Positions 13,456 to 27,900 are shown, counted from the first letter of the stretch. The stretch: 64,000 nucleotides of DNA from Ophiosphaerella korrae (GCA_028456385.1 JALNQF010000162.1:1-64000), one strand, 5' to 3'. Made by a program: numbers and translations. Notes: generated by a model from the letters alone, not told the origin.

Positions 13456-16400
13456 CTTATATAAGAGCTTTTTATATAGTTAGTAAGTAAAGCTTAAGTT
13501 CTTTATACTTAATAGAACTAGTTTTTTTTTAAAGACTTCTAGTTTATATTTACTATTATAGTACTATACTTAATATCTTTAACTTTCTATAAAGACTCTA
13601 TTAGTATTACTTATATACTATATATACTTTTTACTTTTTAAATAGTATTTAGTACTTCTTTTTCTAGCCTACTATTTTTAAGTAAGTATATAAAGATTAG
13701 GTATTAACTTAGTATAGTATAAAAAGGCGTTATCTTTATTCTATTATAAATTATATATTTTTTAAGAAAGTAACCTAATTATCTAAATTCTTTATTATAA
13801 AGATTCTTACATACTTATTAGATTTAAAGTAGGTTTTAATAGTTACTTAAATCTATAAAGTATATAATAAATATTTATTATAAAACATTAAGAAAAAATA
13901 GTTATATTATTCTATAGTAAGTTATAGAAATCTCTTTATATATATACTCTAGACTTTATTATATACTAACTCTATAATTATTAGTATTATATTTTAGTTA
14001 TGTACTTATAACTTCTCTAAATTATTCTAATACTAGAGAGCTATTTATATACCTCTAATCTAATTTACTCTTTTAGCTTAGTATCTCTATTAAGCTAGAC
14101 TAAGATATATATTATTAAGTTAAACCTAGATTTTATTAAATAGAGCTTTGTATACTACTTACTATCTCTTTATTTCTATAAGTTTAAGCTAAGTAAAAGA
14201 GTACTCTTACTTATTATATAGTATAGTCTTTATAAAGCTATAAGCTATTATCTTTATAGATAGAGTATATTTAACTTAAATTTAGCTAGCTAATACTTTT
14301 TACTATAGCTAGTAATTATAGATATTTACGTATTATACTTTAGTCTAAAGCTTAGCTAGTACTTTAGTAATTAGTTAAATTATTTACGTATTATTGTATT
14401 AGATAGTAATATACTACGTAGGTAGCTTTTTCTAGAGTCCTTTATATAATCTTAATATAAATATTACCTTTTTAGCTACTTATAATAAAGCTAGTAATTT
14501 AGCTTCTATTATAAATATTATAATAGTATCTTACTTATTTACTCTCTATATAATTAGCTTGTTAAAAAGCTTAATTATATATCTTAAAGAGCTCTGTCTA
14601 TCTACTATATTATTAGTAAATAATATATTTCTAGCTACTTAAAGTAAGTTACTTTTTCTAAGCTATAAAGCTTTCTATCTTATATCTAATAAGTATATAA
14701 GAACTTAATTAGCTACTACTTAATATTTAGTACTTAGATTTAAAAAGAAGTAAGCTAAACGTAATATTATAAATACTATATCTAGTTAAGTAGTTATAGC
14801 TATAAATAGTAGATAGCGTTGCCTAGCCCTTATTTAGCTTAAGTTTAGCTATTATTATTAGAGTATTATAATAGATATTTTACCTATCTATATACTAGCT
14901 TAATTTATTAACGTATACTACTTATAATATCAAGATAAGAACTTGCTTTTTATCTTATATAATCTTTACGCTAAAGAACTACTAAAGATATATTTTTCTA
15001 GTTAAAGTATAGTTCTTCTATAAAAAATTAAATACTTATTCTACTTCTTTAATCTTCTATTTATTATAAGCTATAATAATACTCTCTTTAATTATATAAT
15101 ATAGCTTATATCGTAATATTTAAAAAATAATATCTTTAAGTATTAATATAAATCCTTTTTACTAGAAAAGAAGTAAGATCTTGTAAAGTAGACTTTACGT
15201 AAGATAGCTCTAAGAGGTATAGTAACTAATAGATTAAAAGAAAGTAAATAGTAGATAGAGAGCTAGCTAAGAGAGAAGTATCGAAGCTATATATACTAGG
15301 TAACTACTTAGTAAGTAAAGTAGTTACCTAGTAGCTAGTTAATCTTTTAGCTAAAGGAGTATATTAGTAAGTTTACTTAGTACTCCTTTATACGTCTCTC
15401 TCCTCTTAAAAAGTAAATCCCTAGAGCTAAAATAAAAGCTTATACTAGACTATTACTATAGTATATAGTAGATAGCTCTAGTATTAGCTAAAAAAGTTAA
15501 TTTAAGTTAAGTTAGTTAAGTATAACTTGTTTAATATAAGTATAGAGCTAAGGTTTTTATAGATTTTAGTAGGATTTTTAATTTTACGTAACTTCTATAT
15601 ATAAAACGTATTAACTATAAACTTTTTTCTACTACCTTAACTCTATAATAATAAAATTAAACCTAAAAGTAGTTATAGCTACTATATAGAGAGTAGAACT
15701 TTTATAAAAATAGTAATTATTTATATAATTTACTAGATAGAGAGTTTTACGTAAATAAAGTATACTATATAGGTAGGTCTCTACTATAGAGCCTTTAGGT
15801 AACTAGTATTTAGGTAGCGTTATAGCTATTAAGTACTAGGCTCTTTTAAAAAAAAGGGGCGCCCTAAGTATAAAGTACTTATATTAATTTAGTATAGATA
15901 ACTAAAGCTAATTATAAGCTAGGTTTAGTAAGCTTAAGCCTCTTTAGTATTAAAAAACTAGCTAAGAAGTATACGTAGTATAAGTAGTATTAGCTACTTA
16001 AGATTATAAAAGTAATATTAAAAAGCTATATTATACCTAGTAAATTCTTTTACTAGCTTATAAGTAGGCTTTAGGTAGCCTATCTACTAGACTAAGTACT
16101 ACTATCCTACGTTTTTTCTATATAATTTATACTTTATATTTATAATAGCCTCTACAAAATATATAGTATATATACTACTAGATTTATCTTATATAAAGAT
16201 AGGCTCTAGCTAAAGTAAGTTTTAATCTAGTAAGCGCTTCTAGTATCTAAAGTATAAAAGTCTAGAGTAAAATACTAGAAATACGCCTTTACTAGTTAAA
16301 CTAAGTAAGAAGTTAAGCTTATAGGTACGTTTATTATAAATTATCCTAGCTATAAGATAAGATCTTACCTATTAGTAGTCTAGTTTTTTAGTAAGTCTAA

Positions 16401-17860
16401 GCGTATTCTAGTAGTATATACTAACGTAAACTAGTTCTCTAAGTTTATATACTAAGCTACTATATTAAGTAGTATTAGCTTATATAAGCTACTTTTATTA
16501 TACCTAAAGTAGCTTCTTTTTAAAGTATACTATAAGTAGTTTATTTACTTAGATATATTATTTGCGTTAAGAAGAGTTAAGTAGGTAATAATTCTTACTA
16601 GGGTAAATCTTACTACGTAAGTAATAGCCTAGGTTTACTAGAAATAAAGTTATTCTTATAGAAGTATTAACTATATTATTAGCTTAAAATTTATCTATAT
16701 ATAGCTATAATACTTAGTTACCTTATATATAATTTACGTATTACCTTAGATATATTTCTAGTAATAAATTAGCTTACTCTATTTAGCTATTAGTCTTAAA
16801 GTAGTATATAGTAGAAATCTTTTATAAAATATAAAGTTATAAGTATATATAGCTCTAAAATTAGCTAATAAATATTAATCTTTTATCTAAAATAATATTA
16901 ATAGAGATACTATAGAGCTTAAATATAGTTATAAAGTAGTTAGTAGCTTCTTTTAGCTTTAGAGTTTTATAAAGTAAGAAATAGTAGCGCTTTATTAAGT
17001 AGTAGTATATAACTAGAATATACTTATAAGTCTTTTTATTTATCTTATAGAGAGGTAGTCTTTAAATATAATTAACTAAAATATCTATTTATAGTACGTA
17101 TAGAATAAGTATAAGCTTTAAGTAGTTATATTTACTATCTCTAGAGTTCTTAGTTTAGTAGTAAATTATATAAGCGCTATAGAAGGTTTTAATAGACTAA
17201 AGTATCTTAGGCTAGTAATAGTACTTATATATTAGATATAGTATAGAGTAAAGGCTTTTATATTCTACTAACTAATAATTATAGTAAAAGTTAAATATTT
17301 ATTAGTAATATTAGGCGTTTAGGAGAATATATAGGCGTATTTTATTAATCTATAACTATTATTCTATACCTAAACCTATAGAGCTTATATTAGCTCTAGA
17401 GAAATAGTACTTAGCTTTATAGAAGTATTTTAAAAGCTTTAGTACGTTCTTATCTATAGCTTTAAAGTTAGCTTAAGTAACTAGGTATTTTATATAAGTA
17501 ATATTAAGAAGCTCTTTAGTAAACCTAAGGTCTATATTTTTATCTTAGCTTATAGAGAATTCTTCTATAGAGTTGTTTAGTTAGAGTTTTTTAGAAACTA
17601 TATAGAGGTAGTATTTAACTAAAGAGTACTATATTAATATATAGAAGTCTAGCTAAAATTAGTCTTGTAATAAAAGTGTATAAAATACTATATCTAGAGT
17701 AGGCTTTACGCCTAGCGTAAGTAAATAAGGCTATAGTATTACTTAATAAATATTTAAAACTTATAGGTCTAAGTTATCTATTAGTATATTCTAGGAGTGT
17801 TAGCTTAATATATTAGAAATTCTATTTATTTCTCTAGAGGCTTATTTACAATTAAGCTTT
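13456..17860. other. RIP-degraded sequence, probably the 3' arm of Gypsy E plus unresolved relics
   Basis: AT-rich, with stops only of TAA/TAG type on either strand over long stretches. The right end joins, across the B insertion, to the minus-strand RNase H relic beginning at 32164, so at least the part next to 17860 belongs to E. I could not place integrase or a 3' LTR of E with confidence, and the stretch is longer than an integrase arm needs, so another unidentified element may be included. Confidence 0.4.
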
Positions 17861-17865
17861 ATTAT

Positions 17866-18323
17866 TGTTATAGACGTAATAAGAGAAATCGAGATAGAGC
17901 TAATTAACCTAAGCTTAGACGCTAACGAAGTATAGGACGAGCGGGGTAATAACCTTGATTAGGAAACTACTTACAACTAGGACACGTAGTAGTAATCTGT
18001 AATTACGTGCAAATAGATTAAAGTAATCTGTAATAATGTATAAATAGATTAAAGGTAATCTATAATTACATGTAAATAGATTAGTAGTAATCTGTAATAT
18101 TATATAGATAGATTAATATAGGTATATAGCTAATAGTATGTATATTATTAGGATAGTATTAGCAATTTAATTATTAACTACAAGCGACATTACAAGATAG
18201 TTGCGAAATATCTTCTATTGTTTATAGTATATTGTAGATTACAACACAAACTTTTGTTATTACCTCTTAATCTACTAATACCCTTTAGGCTATTAGGAGG
18301 TTAACTCTAGTAAGCCCGTTACA
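17866..18323 (+). repeat. 5' LTR of element B
   Basis: Starts tgttatagacgtaataag and ends cccgttaca. It contains four tandem ~31-bp units of the type taatctgtaatta(c)..aaatagatta at about 17993-18118, and the core attattaggatagtattag at about 18147. Confidence 0.93.
17993..18118 (+). repeat. Four-copy ~31-bp minisatellite inside the LTR of B
   Basis: Each unit begins taatct(g/a)taat and ends aaatagatta or tagatagatta. The equivalent array is at about 31828-31953 in the 3' LTR. Related LTRs of C, G and I carry shorter or rearranged taatctgtaatctgt-type motifs at the same place. Confidence 0.85.
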
Positions 18324-18339
18324 CCTTGCTAATTTAGTT

Positions 18340-21300
18340 ATTGCGAGAAGCGAAGCGTAAGTAGCGCGTAGTCTAGCTAATACAATAGCAGAAAGTTTAA
18401 CAAGCAAAGCCCCTAGGAGTAGTTATAAGTTAGATAGTACTATATAGGAGATAATTAAGGATTATATAAATAAACTAATTAATAACAAAGAAGATATAAA
18501 AATAGTAATTAAAGCCCTAGAAACGTAGAATAAGGAACTATAAGACTACTTAAAGTAGAATAAAGTATAAATTAAAGCTATTATTAAAGGATAGAACTAG
18601 ATAGAACTAATTACCTAACAATTAGAGATAAGTATAACAAAGAAACTACTAAAGATACCTATCCTTAAGAAGTTTAATAGAATAAGGGAAAAACTAAGGC
18701 CCTTTATAGTATTAGCACAACTCTAGATAGATATATAAGTACTACACTTTAATATAGAGGAAAAGAAGGTAATATACATTAGACTATACTTTAAGGAAGA
18801 TATAATAAGATAGTATAAGCCTTACTAGATAGATTATATAACATACTCGCTAATAACCTAGAAGGATAAAACTAGAGCTATTTTTAGAAGTTACGAATAC
18901 TTTACTAAATAAATAAGAGCAGTATTTAGAGATATAGATATTACCTAACAAGCTAAAGAGAAACTTAAGAGGCTTATATAAAGTAAGAGCGTTCTAGAAT
19001 ATATATTATAATTTAAATAACTAAGCTAAAATATAGAATAGAATAAATTAGCTCTTATGTTATAATTTAAACAAGGACTTAACGTAAAAATTTAATACAA
19101 AATAATATATATAGAAAAACCTAGAATATTAGAAGCTCTAAATACAAGGAGTATTTAGCAGGAGTTAGATATAATAGAACAATAGGTATATTAATAAAGT
19201 GAGACGAATCCTTAAGGGATTTATAGGCTTACGAAGGTGTTTATATATCTAAGGAGCGTACGTAATCCCGAGTAGCTCTAAGGGTAATCCTAGGGGTGCC
19301 CGAGGAGCTTAAAGGGAGGTTCAAAGGGAGAGGCTTAAAGAGAGGTTTTAGGTAAGGGGAAAAGTACCCGTAATACTAAAGTAGTAGGTAATCTAAATTA
19401 ATAACGACCTTTAAGAATAGAAAAAGAACAAATACAGTAACTAAACTAGAAACTAGGATACTAAAGACTATATAATCCTTAACGTAAATAAAGATAGAAA
19501 GAAAAGGAAAAATAAAGACTTTACGTGTTTTAACTATAGTAAGAAAGGCTACTACGTAAAAGACTACTAATTATAAAAGAAAAAGGATATAGTATATTAT
19601 AAATATAGAAAACTAGGACACTTTGTAAAAGACTGTAGAAGTAAGGACTATAAGAAAGATAAGGAAGCTTAGTTAAAAACGACTAAAAAGAAGAAAGAAA
19701 CACTACAAGTGTAAGCTAAACCTTAGGAAAAAGTAGCTAGGAGTAAAGAAATATAACACGTAATACTCTATTAGACCTTTTATTATAAGGATAACTACTA
19801 TATATACTTTTCTAGTAAGTAGAGAGTAGAATACTTCCTATAATAAAGAAATAAAGTAGTAGTAATAAAAGAAAGAACAAAAGTATAGCTAGAAGAAACA
19901 GCGTATATAATAGACCTACTAATAGAAGACTTAAAAGAGGAAGAGCCCTAGACCCTATTAATCTAAGCTAAACGACTAGTACTAGATAAAGAGACTATTA
20001 TAGCTTCCTCTAAAGGACTATAAGAAAGTAAAAGATAGATTAGTATAAGAGGTATAGAGTATACCTAGCTAGATATATATAGTTATAATAGCTATACAAT
20101 AATAGATATAGAAGAATAAAATAAAGAATAGAAGTTTATTTAGAAATACTTACTAGTTATAAGTATAGAGGAAGCGTACAAAGACTAAAAAGAACGTAAT
20201 CCTAAAGAAATAAAGTTTATACTATTTTAAGAATAGATAAAGTAATATATAATTATAGTAAGAAGTATACCTATATAGAAAGAATAGTAGTACCTTATAA
20301 AGAAGACGTAATAGATTAATAAAGCCTATATACTAAGAGTACTAGTAGTATACTATATCCTAATAATAGATATACCTAGAGAAGATTAATACTAGGAAGG
20401 GGATAACAAAATAATAGATCTAAAACATCTAGTATACTTTAAAGTATTATAGATATTATACTTAGAGAAGAATTATATAATATATAGAAACCCTAAAGTA
20501 AATAACAAAGTATAGCTTATAAGAAGAAGAGGCTACGACTATATAAGAGTAATTCTAGTAGAAGATATCTAAGGATAGGAAATTATACCTAAAAAAGGTT
20601 ACGTAGTAATAAGGCCTAGACTAAAACTATCTAAAAAATATATCCTAGGAGGACTATAGTATAAATACAAGTATAATAAATGTCTAAAACATAAAAAATA
20701 CAAACTTAAAGTAAGGCTATAGCCTTAGAAAGATAGATAATTTATAAAAATACCTAAGTAAAAAAGGCTAGAAGGTATAAGAGGCCTATATATTATAAAG
20801 ATAGGCACTTATTAAGGAAAGAAAGTATAATTAATAATTAATAGTAGAGCTACAAGAAACTTTATATTAAGGAAGTTTATAGAAACACAAAGAATATAGT
20901 ATATAATAAAGAAATACCCTTAATAACTAAGTATAATTAAAAGAAAACTATTCTAGGAACCTATTAAGTTTAAAACAGTTCTCTCTACGCTAGAGCTAGA
21001 AGAGATAATAATTAAGAATATAGTTATAGACATAACAATAATTAATAATAAACAAGATATAATACTAGGAATGCTATAGTTATAGATAACTAACCTATAC
21101 ATTAATTAGAGAATAGGAAAAATTAACTACTATAGAATAGACAAGCTAAAAGCTAATATTAGTACATACAAAGGAGAATTCCCTAAAGAATACAAGAAAT
21201 AAGAGAAATAGCTTATAGAACCTAAAGATTACTTTCTAGAACATTAGCTATAGGACTTAGCGATAGACCTAAAAGAAGATAAGGATGTAAGATAGAGCCT

Positions 21301-24100
21301 AGTTTATAGAAAAATAGAAGAAGAATCTAAAATTAAATAAACGTTTATTAGAAACGTACTAAAGAAAAGATAGATATAAGAATCTAAGTCCTTAGTAGTA
21401 TATAGACTTATATTTATAGATAAAAAAGAAATAAGTAATAAAAGACTTTACGTAAACTTTAGAAAAACTAACGTAATTATAAACAAGAACTAATACTCTT
21501 TACTATAAATAGACGTAATACAAGATAGACTACAAAAAGTAAGAATCTTTACAAAACTAGATATCTAGAACGCTTACTACTAGATTAGGATTAAAGAAAG
21601 TAATAAGTAGAAAATAGTATTTACAATATAATATAGACTATATAAATACTTAGTTATACTATTTAGTTTAATAAACGCACTAGTAGCCTTCTAAGAGAGA
21701 ATAAATATAGTACTAAGAGAGTACTTAGACGTATTTATATTTGTATACCTAGACGATATCCTTATATTCTTAGAAATAGAAGAAGAATACGTATAATACG
21801 TATATAAAGTACTAGAGAAACTAGTAGAAAGTAAATTTTTTCTTAAAATAAGAAAATACAAGTTCTATATAAAAGAAATAGACTTCCTTAGATTTATTAT
21901 TAAACTAGGAAAAATTAGGATTAACCTAGAAAAGATTAAATCGATTAACGAATAGCTAATACCTAAGAACCTAAAAGAAGTACAATAATTTTATAGCCTA
22001 GCTAACTTTTATAGAAAGTTAATAGTAAGATAGTCTAAAGATATAGAACTTATAATAAAGCTTATAAAAAAAGATATACTATTTAAATAGATAAAGGAAT
22101 ACGATAAAGTATTTAATAAGATTAAAAAGAAGTTTATAGAAAACCTAGTTATTAGAATATATAACCTAGACCTACTAGTAATAGTAAAAATAGACGTATC
22201 TAACTTAGTTTATAGAATAGCACTAATATAGGAAGACCTAAAGACTTAAAAAGAATACTTAGTTAAATACTTTTTTAAGAAGATAAAAATAGTAGAACTT
22301 AACTACCTAATCTATAATAAAGAGATACTAGTAATCTATAAAGTATTTAAATAATAGAGAGTATACCTATAAAGAGTAAAATATTAAACAAAGGTCTATA
22401 TAGACTATAAGAATCTTATAGGATTTATACTAAATAAAGAACTATTACAATAATATATAAGATAGTAGGAATTCCTATTAATATTTAATATAGAAATTAT
22501 ATATATAAAAAGGAAAGACAAATAATTTATAGATACCCTTAGTAGAAGATTAGACTTACAAGAAGAAGTAAGCACTACTAGTATAGTTTTAGTTAAGAAC
22601 AAAGAAGGATATTTAGTCCTAAATACGCCTAAAATAGCTATAACACTTAAAAGAATAAGTAGCGAGCTAGACAAATATATTTAGAGAATAACGTAAGAAG
22701 TATCTAAAGAAATAGAGAAACTAGAAATCTAAGAAAGACTAGTACAAGCCTATAGAAGAATATACATCCTAAGGAAGATCTAAAGAGAATTTATATAATA
22801 ATTCTATAAATTACTAGTATATAGTTACTAAGGTATTAAAAAAATATTAGATAGACTACTATAAGATTATTATATCCTAAAAGCAAGATAACTAGTAATA
22901 GAAGTACTACAAGACTATATAGAATACTAAAGAAATAAGTATAGTAGATATATACTATATAAGATACTATAACTAGTAGAAGTACTAGAATAACTATAGA
23001 GAGTTATTACAATAGACTTTATTACAAAACTACCTAAGTCTAAAGATCTAATATTAGGAGTTAAGTATAATAGAATCCTAATAATAGTAGATAAGCTTAT
23101 AAAGTATTTATACTTTAGACTATATAAAGAAAAAAGTAAGATAGAAGTTACTATTTACTAGGTTCTAGGAACTATAATTAGCTAATATAGACTACTAGAT
23201 AAGATTATTATAGATAGAGATGTAAGATTTATATTAAAACTATAGGGAATAATAATAGCGCAGCTAGGAATTAAATATACAATATTAATAGTATACTACC
23301 TATAGATAGATAGACAATTAGAACGAATAAATTAGATAGTAGAATAGTACTTAAGATACTACCTTAACTACAACTAGAATAATTAGGTATAGTTACTACC
23401 TATAGTATAGTTAGTATATAATAGCGCAAAGAATATAGTAATAGAAGTATTACTTTTCTTTATAAATTATAGATTTAACCTTAGCGTATATAGAATACTA
23501 AGACTAAAGATATCTTAGTCTTTAAGAAGAGAAAACTTTGCTAACAAACTTAAAAATATATATAACTAATTAAGATAGGATATAGAGTTCTTATATAATT
23601 AAATAGTAAAGTACTATAATAAGAAATATAAAAAGGGACCCTAATTTAGAAAGAGAAAAAAAGTATAGTTAGTATAAAAAAATATTAAGAGTAAAAGACT
23701 AAGTTTAAAACTAGACTACGTTAAGGTAAGACTATATAAAATTAAGAAAGAAGTTATACTAGTTATATTTAAACTAAAGCTACTAAATAAGATAAAGATA
23801 TACTTAACCTTCTACGTAGTACTACTTAAGATAGTACTATAAAATATAGAACTACTAGTATATAAAGTAGATACGTATAGAAAATAAGAAGAATAGAAAG
23901 TAAAAGAAATCTTAGTATACTAGTTTTATAATAGTAGGAACTACTACTTAGTAAAATAGATAGGTATAGACGAGAAAGGGTAACTATAGGAAAATATATA
24001 GGAGCTAGAAGATAACTTTAATTACCCTAAGAAACTAGAGGACTTCTAAAGTTAAAACCCTCTAGAATACCTAGTAGTAAACTAAGAGAACTAATATTAC
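18340..24100 (+). pseudogene. Gag-Pol relic of element B
   Basis: Gag begins near 18360 after the leader. A two-knuckle CCHC region lies at about 19520-19640, with several Cys read as Tyr (G-to-A). RT spans about 21400-22350 and keeps an intact YLDDILIF core at 21746-21769. RNase H and integrase follow, then a chromodomain-like segment near 23900-24050 with a YYLVK motif. This is the catalytic polyprotein of a Gypsy chromovirus. Nonsense codons are TAG/TAA at expected Trp/Gln positions; reading frame is otherwise largely continuous, which is why the domains can still be read. A 238-bp insertion at 19143 interrupts gag. Confidence 0.82.
19143..19380. mobile_element. Small insertion in gag of B: 233 bp plus TSD ctaaa, possible short solo LTR
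   Basis: A and C read straight through this point of gag, whereas B has extra sequence between 19142 and 19381. The five bases ctaaa at 19138-19142 are repeated at 19376-19380. The insert starts tacaagg and ends gtaata, consistent with TG...CA ends mutated by RIP. It is markedly G-rich on the plus strand from about 19260 to 19370. No other copy is in the window. A SINE is the alternative: weak A/B-box-like words occur near 19158 and 19203. Confidence 0.6.
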
Positions 24101-24512
24101 TATTGCTAGATAGAGAGACGTTAGGAGCGCTTAATATAGTAAGAGTAGCCTTAATTATAGCCTTAAAATTAAGCTTAGACTCTATAAGAGTAGCTTACGT
24201 AATAGACTTCTTATTATTTAAAGCTTTTATCTTATAAAGATAAACTAGACAAGTATAATTTTCTACCTATATACTTAGAATCTAATTACATTCTTTTTTA
24301 GCTTTAGTAATCTATTTAGATAGTTTATCTTAAGTATAGTTAATAGCTCTCTCTATTACAAATAAGTATAGACGCGCAAGTAAGTATTATTAACCTATAC
24401 TTAGTAAGAGATATACTAGAAAGGTTATAGGACGTATAAGCGTTAGTATAAATATACGCCTTATAGGCCTTACTATATTTTAAGGAAATATACTCTAGAG
24501 AAAGATTTATAG

Positions 24513-24926
24513 TATTATAGTAGTAACAAGAGAACTATAGATAGAGCTAATTAGTTCTATAATATATAACCCTAAGGGACATAAACTCGATTAGGAGACT
24601 ACATATAATTAGGATACCTAGGGTAATCTATAATCTATAGACTCTTAGCACTAGTAGATTATAGATTAAGGTAATCTACGATCTATTAATCTTAGTAACT
24701 ATAGATTATAGATTATAACGAGTATATAGTTAGTAGTAATACGTATTATTAGGATAGTATTAGCAATTTAATCCTTTAACTATAGAACGCTAATACAAGA
24801 TAGTTGCAAAACATCTTCTATTTATTCTTAGTTATTATAGATCTCTACACGGACTTTTAATATTAACTCTTAATCTACTAACTCCTAATATAGGTACCTA
24901 TAGTTAATAACAAGTAGCCTATTACA
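24513..24926 (+). repeat. 5' LTR of element C
   Basis: Starts tattatagtagtaacaag (TG mutated to TA) and ends cctattaca. It carries an inverted arrangement of aatctataatctatag and ctatagattatagatt at about 24608-24720 and the family core near 24745. Confidence 0.9.
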
Positions 24927-24959
24927 CCTTACTAATTTAGTTATTATAAGAAGCGAAGC

Positions 24960-27900
24960 GTAAGTAGCGCATAGTCTAGCTAACACGATAGTAGAAAGTT
25001 TAACTAAAATAAGTAAAGCCCCTAAGAGTAGTTATAAGTTAGATAGCACTATATAGGAAATAATCAAAGACTAAATTAATAACTTAATCTTAGACAAAAA
25101 AGATATAAAAATAGTAATTAATACTTTAGAAACGTAGAACAAAGAACTATAGGATTATGCAAAATAGAATAAGGTATAGATTAAAGCTATTATTAAAGGA
25201 TAGAACTAAATAGAACTAATTATACAACGCCTAGCGATAAGCACTACAAAGAAACTACTAAAGATACCTGTCTTTAAGAAGTTTAATAGAATAAGGGAAA
25301 AACTAAGACTCTTTATAGCCTTAGTATAACTCTAGATAGATATACAAGTACTACACTTTAATATAGAAGAAAAGAAGGTAATATATATTAGATTACACCT
25401 TAAAGAAGATACAATAAGATAGTATAAACCTTACTAGACTAATTATACGATACATTTACTAATAACCTAGAAGGATAAGACTAGAGCTATTTTTAGAAGT
25501 TACGAATACTTTACTAAACAAATACAAGTAGTATTTAGAGATATAGACGTTACTTAACAAGCTAAAGAGTAGTTAGAAAAGCTTATATAGAACTAGAGTA
25601 TTCTAAAATACGTATTATAGTTTAAACAACTATTACAAAATATAGAATAGAATAAGTTAGTATTAATGTTACAATTTAAACAAGGACTAAACTCTAAAAT
25701 TTAATACAAGATAATCTATATAGAGAAACTACAAATACTAGAAGCCCTAAAACAATAAGTAATATAAATTAATAACAATCTTTAAGAATAGAAGAAGAAT
25801 AAGTATAGTACTTAAACTAGAAACTAGGATGCTAGAGATCTAATAATCCTTAACGCTAACAAAGACAAGAAGAAAAAGAAGAATAAAGACTTTACATACT
25901 TTAACTATAGTAAGAAAGGCTACTATATAAGAGACTACTAATTATAAAAGAAGAAAGATATAGTATATTATAAATATAGGAAACTAGGATACTTTATAAA
26001 TAGCTATAAGAATAAGGACCTAAAGAAAGAAACCTAGTTAAAGATAACTAAAAAGAAGAAAGAAGTACTTTAAGTATAGGCTAAACCTTAGAAGAAAGTA
26101 GCTAAGAGCAAAGAAATATAATACGTAATACTCTATTAGACCTTTTATTATAAAGACAACTACTATATATATCTTTCTAGTAAATAGAGAGTAAGATATT
26201 TTCTATAATAGAGAAATAGAGTAGTAGTAACAAAAAAAAGAACAAAAGCGTAGCTAGAAGAGATAGTATACGTAATAGACCTACTAATAGAAGACTTAAA
26301 AGGGGAGGGACTCTAGATTCTATTAATCTAGGCTAAAGGACTAGTACTAGATAAAAAGACTACTATAGCTTCCCCTAAAGGACTATAAGGAAGTAAGAAA
26401 CAAGCTAGTATAAGAGGTATAGAGTATACCTAGCTAGATATATATAGCTACGATAGCTGTATAATAATAGATATAGAGGAATAAAATAAATAATAGAAAT
26501 TTATTTAGAAATACTTACTAGTTATAAGTATAGAGGAAGCGTATAAAGACTAGAAAGAACACAATCCTAGAGAAATAAAATTTATACTATTTTAAGAATA
26601 GATAAAGTAATATATAGTTATAGTAGGAAGAATACTTATAGAAAAAGAGTAGTAACACCTTGTAAGAAAGATATAATAGATTAATAAAGCCTATACACTA
26701 AGAGTACTAATAGTATACTATATTCTAATAATAAATATACCTAAAAAAGATAAATACTAGGAAGGAGATAACAAAATAATAGACCTAGAACATCTAGTAT
26801 ATTTCGAAGTATTATAGATATTATACCTAGATAAGAATTGTATTATATATAGGAACCCTAAAGTAAATAACAACGTATAGCCTAAAAGAAGAAGAGGCTA
26901 TAACTATATAAGGGTAATTCTAGTAGAAGATATCTAAGGATAGGAAATAATCCTAGAAGACAGATACGTAGTAGTAAGACCTAGCCCTAAACTATCTAAG
27001 AAATACGTCTAAAGAAGACTATAGTACAAATATATATATAACGAGTATCTAAAATACAAAGAATATAAACTTAAAGTAGGCTTATAGCTTTAAAAGAATA
27101 GATAATTTATAAAATTGCCTAAGCAAGAATAGCTAGAAGGTATAAGAGGCCTATATATTACGAAAACAAGTATATACTAAAGAGAGGAAGTATATTTAAT
27201 AATTAATAGTAGAGCTACAAGGAACTTTATATTAAAGAAGTTTGTAGAAACAAAAGGAATACGTTATATAATAAAGAAGTACCCTTAATAACTAAGTATA
27301 ATTAAAGGAAAACTATTCTAAGAACCTATTAGGTTTAAAACAGTTCTCTCTATACTTAAACTAGAAGGGATAACAATTAAAAATATAGTTATAGATATAA
27401 CAACAATTAATAACAAACAAGATATAATACTAGGTATACTATAGTTATAGATAACTAACCTACACATTAATTAGAGAATAGGAAGAATTAGCTACCTAAG
27501 AAAAGAAATATTAAGAGCTAATATAAACACAATAAAAGGAGAATTCCTAGAAGAATATAAGAAATAAGAAAAATAACTTATTAAACCTTAAGACTACCTC
27601 CTAGAACACTAGCTATAGGACTTAGTAATAAAAATAGAAGAAGGAAAAAACGTAAGATAGAGCCTAGTATATAGGAAGATAGAAAAAGAGTTAAAAATTA
27701 AACAAGAATTTATCTAAAATGCAATAAAAAAAGGATAGATAAGAGAATCTAAGTCCTTAGTAGTATATAGACTTATCTTTATAGACAAGAAAGGAATAAG
27801 TAATAAGAGACCTTGCGTAGACTTTAGAAAAACTAACATAGTTATAAGTAAGAATTAATACCTATTACTATAGATAGACGCAATATAAGATAAACTACGA

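Noticed and set aside
17993..18118. CRISPR-like array
   Set aside because: Units are contiguous without unique spacers, lie inside an LTR and occur in a eukaryote; it is an LTR minisatellite.
22405..22674. 89-codon minus-strand open frame
   Set aside because: Antisense to the RNase H/pol relic of B; its hydrophobic composition is a by-product of AT-rich sequence.
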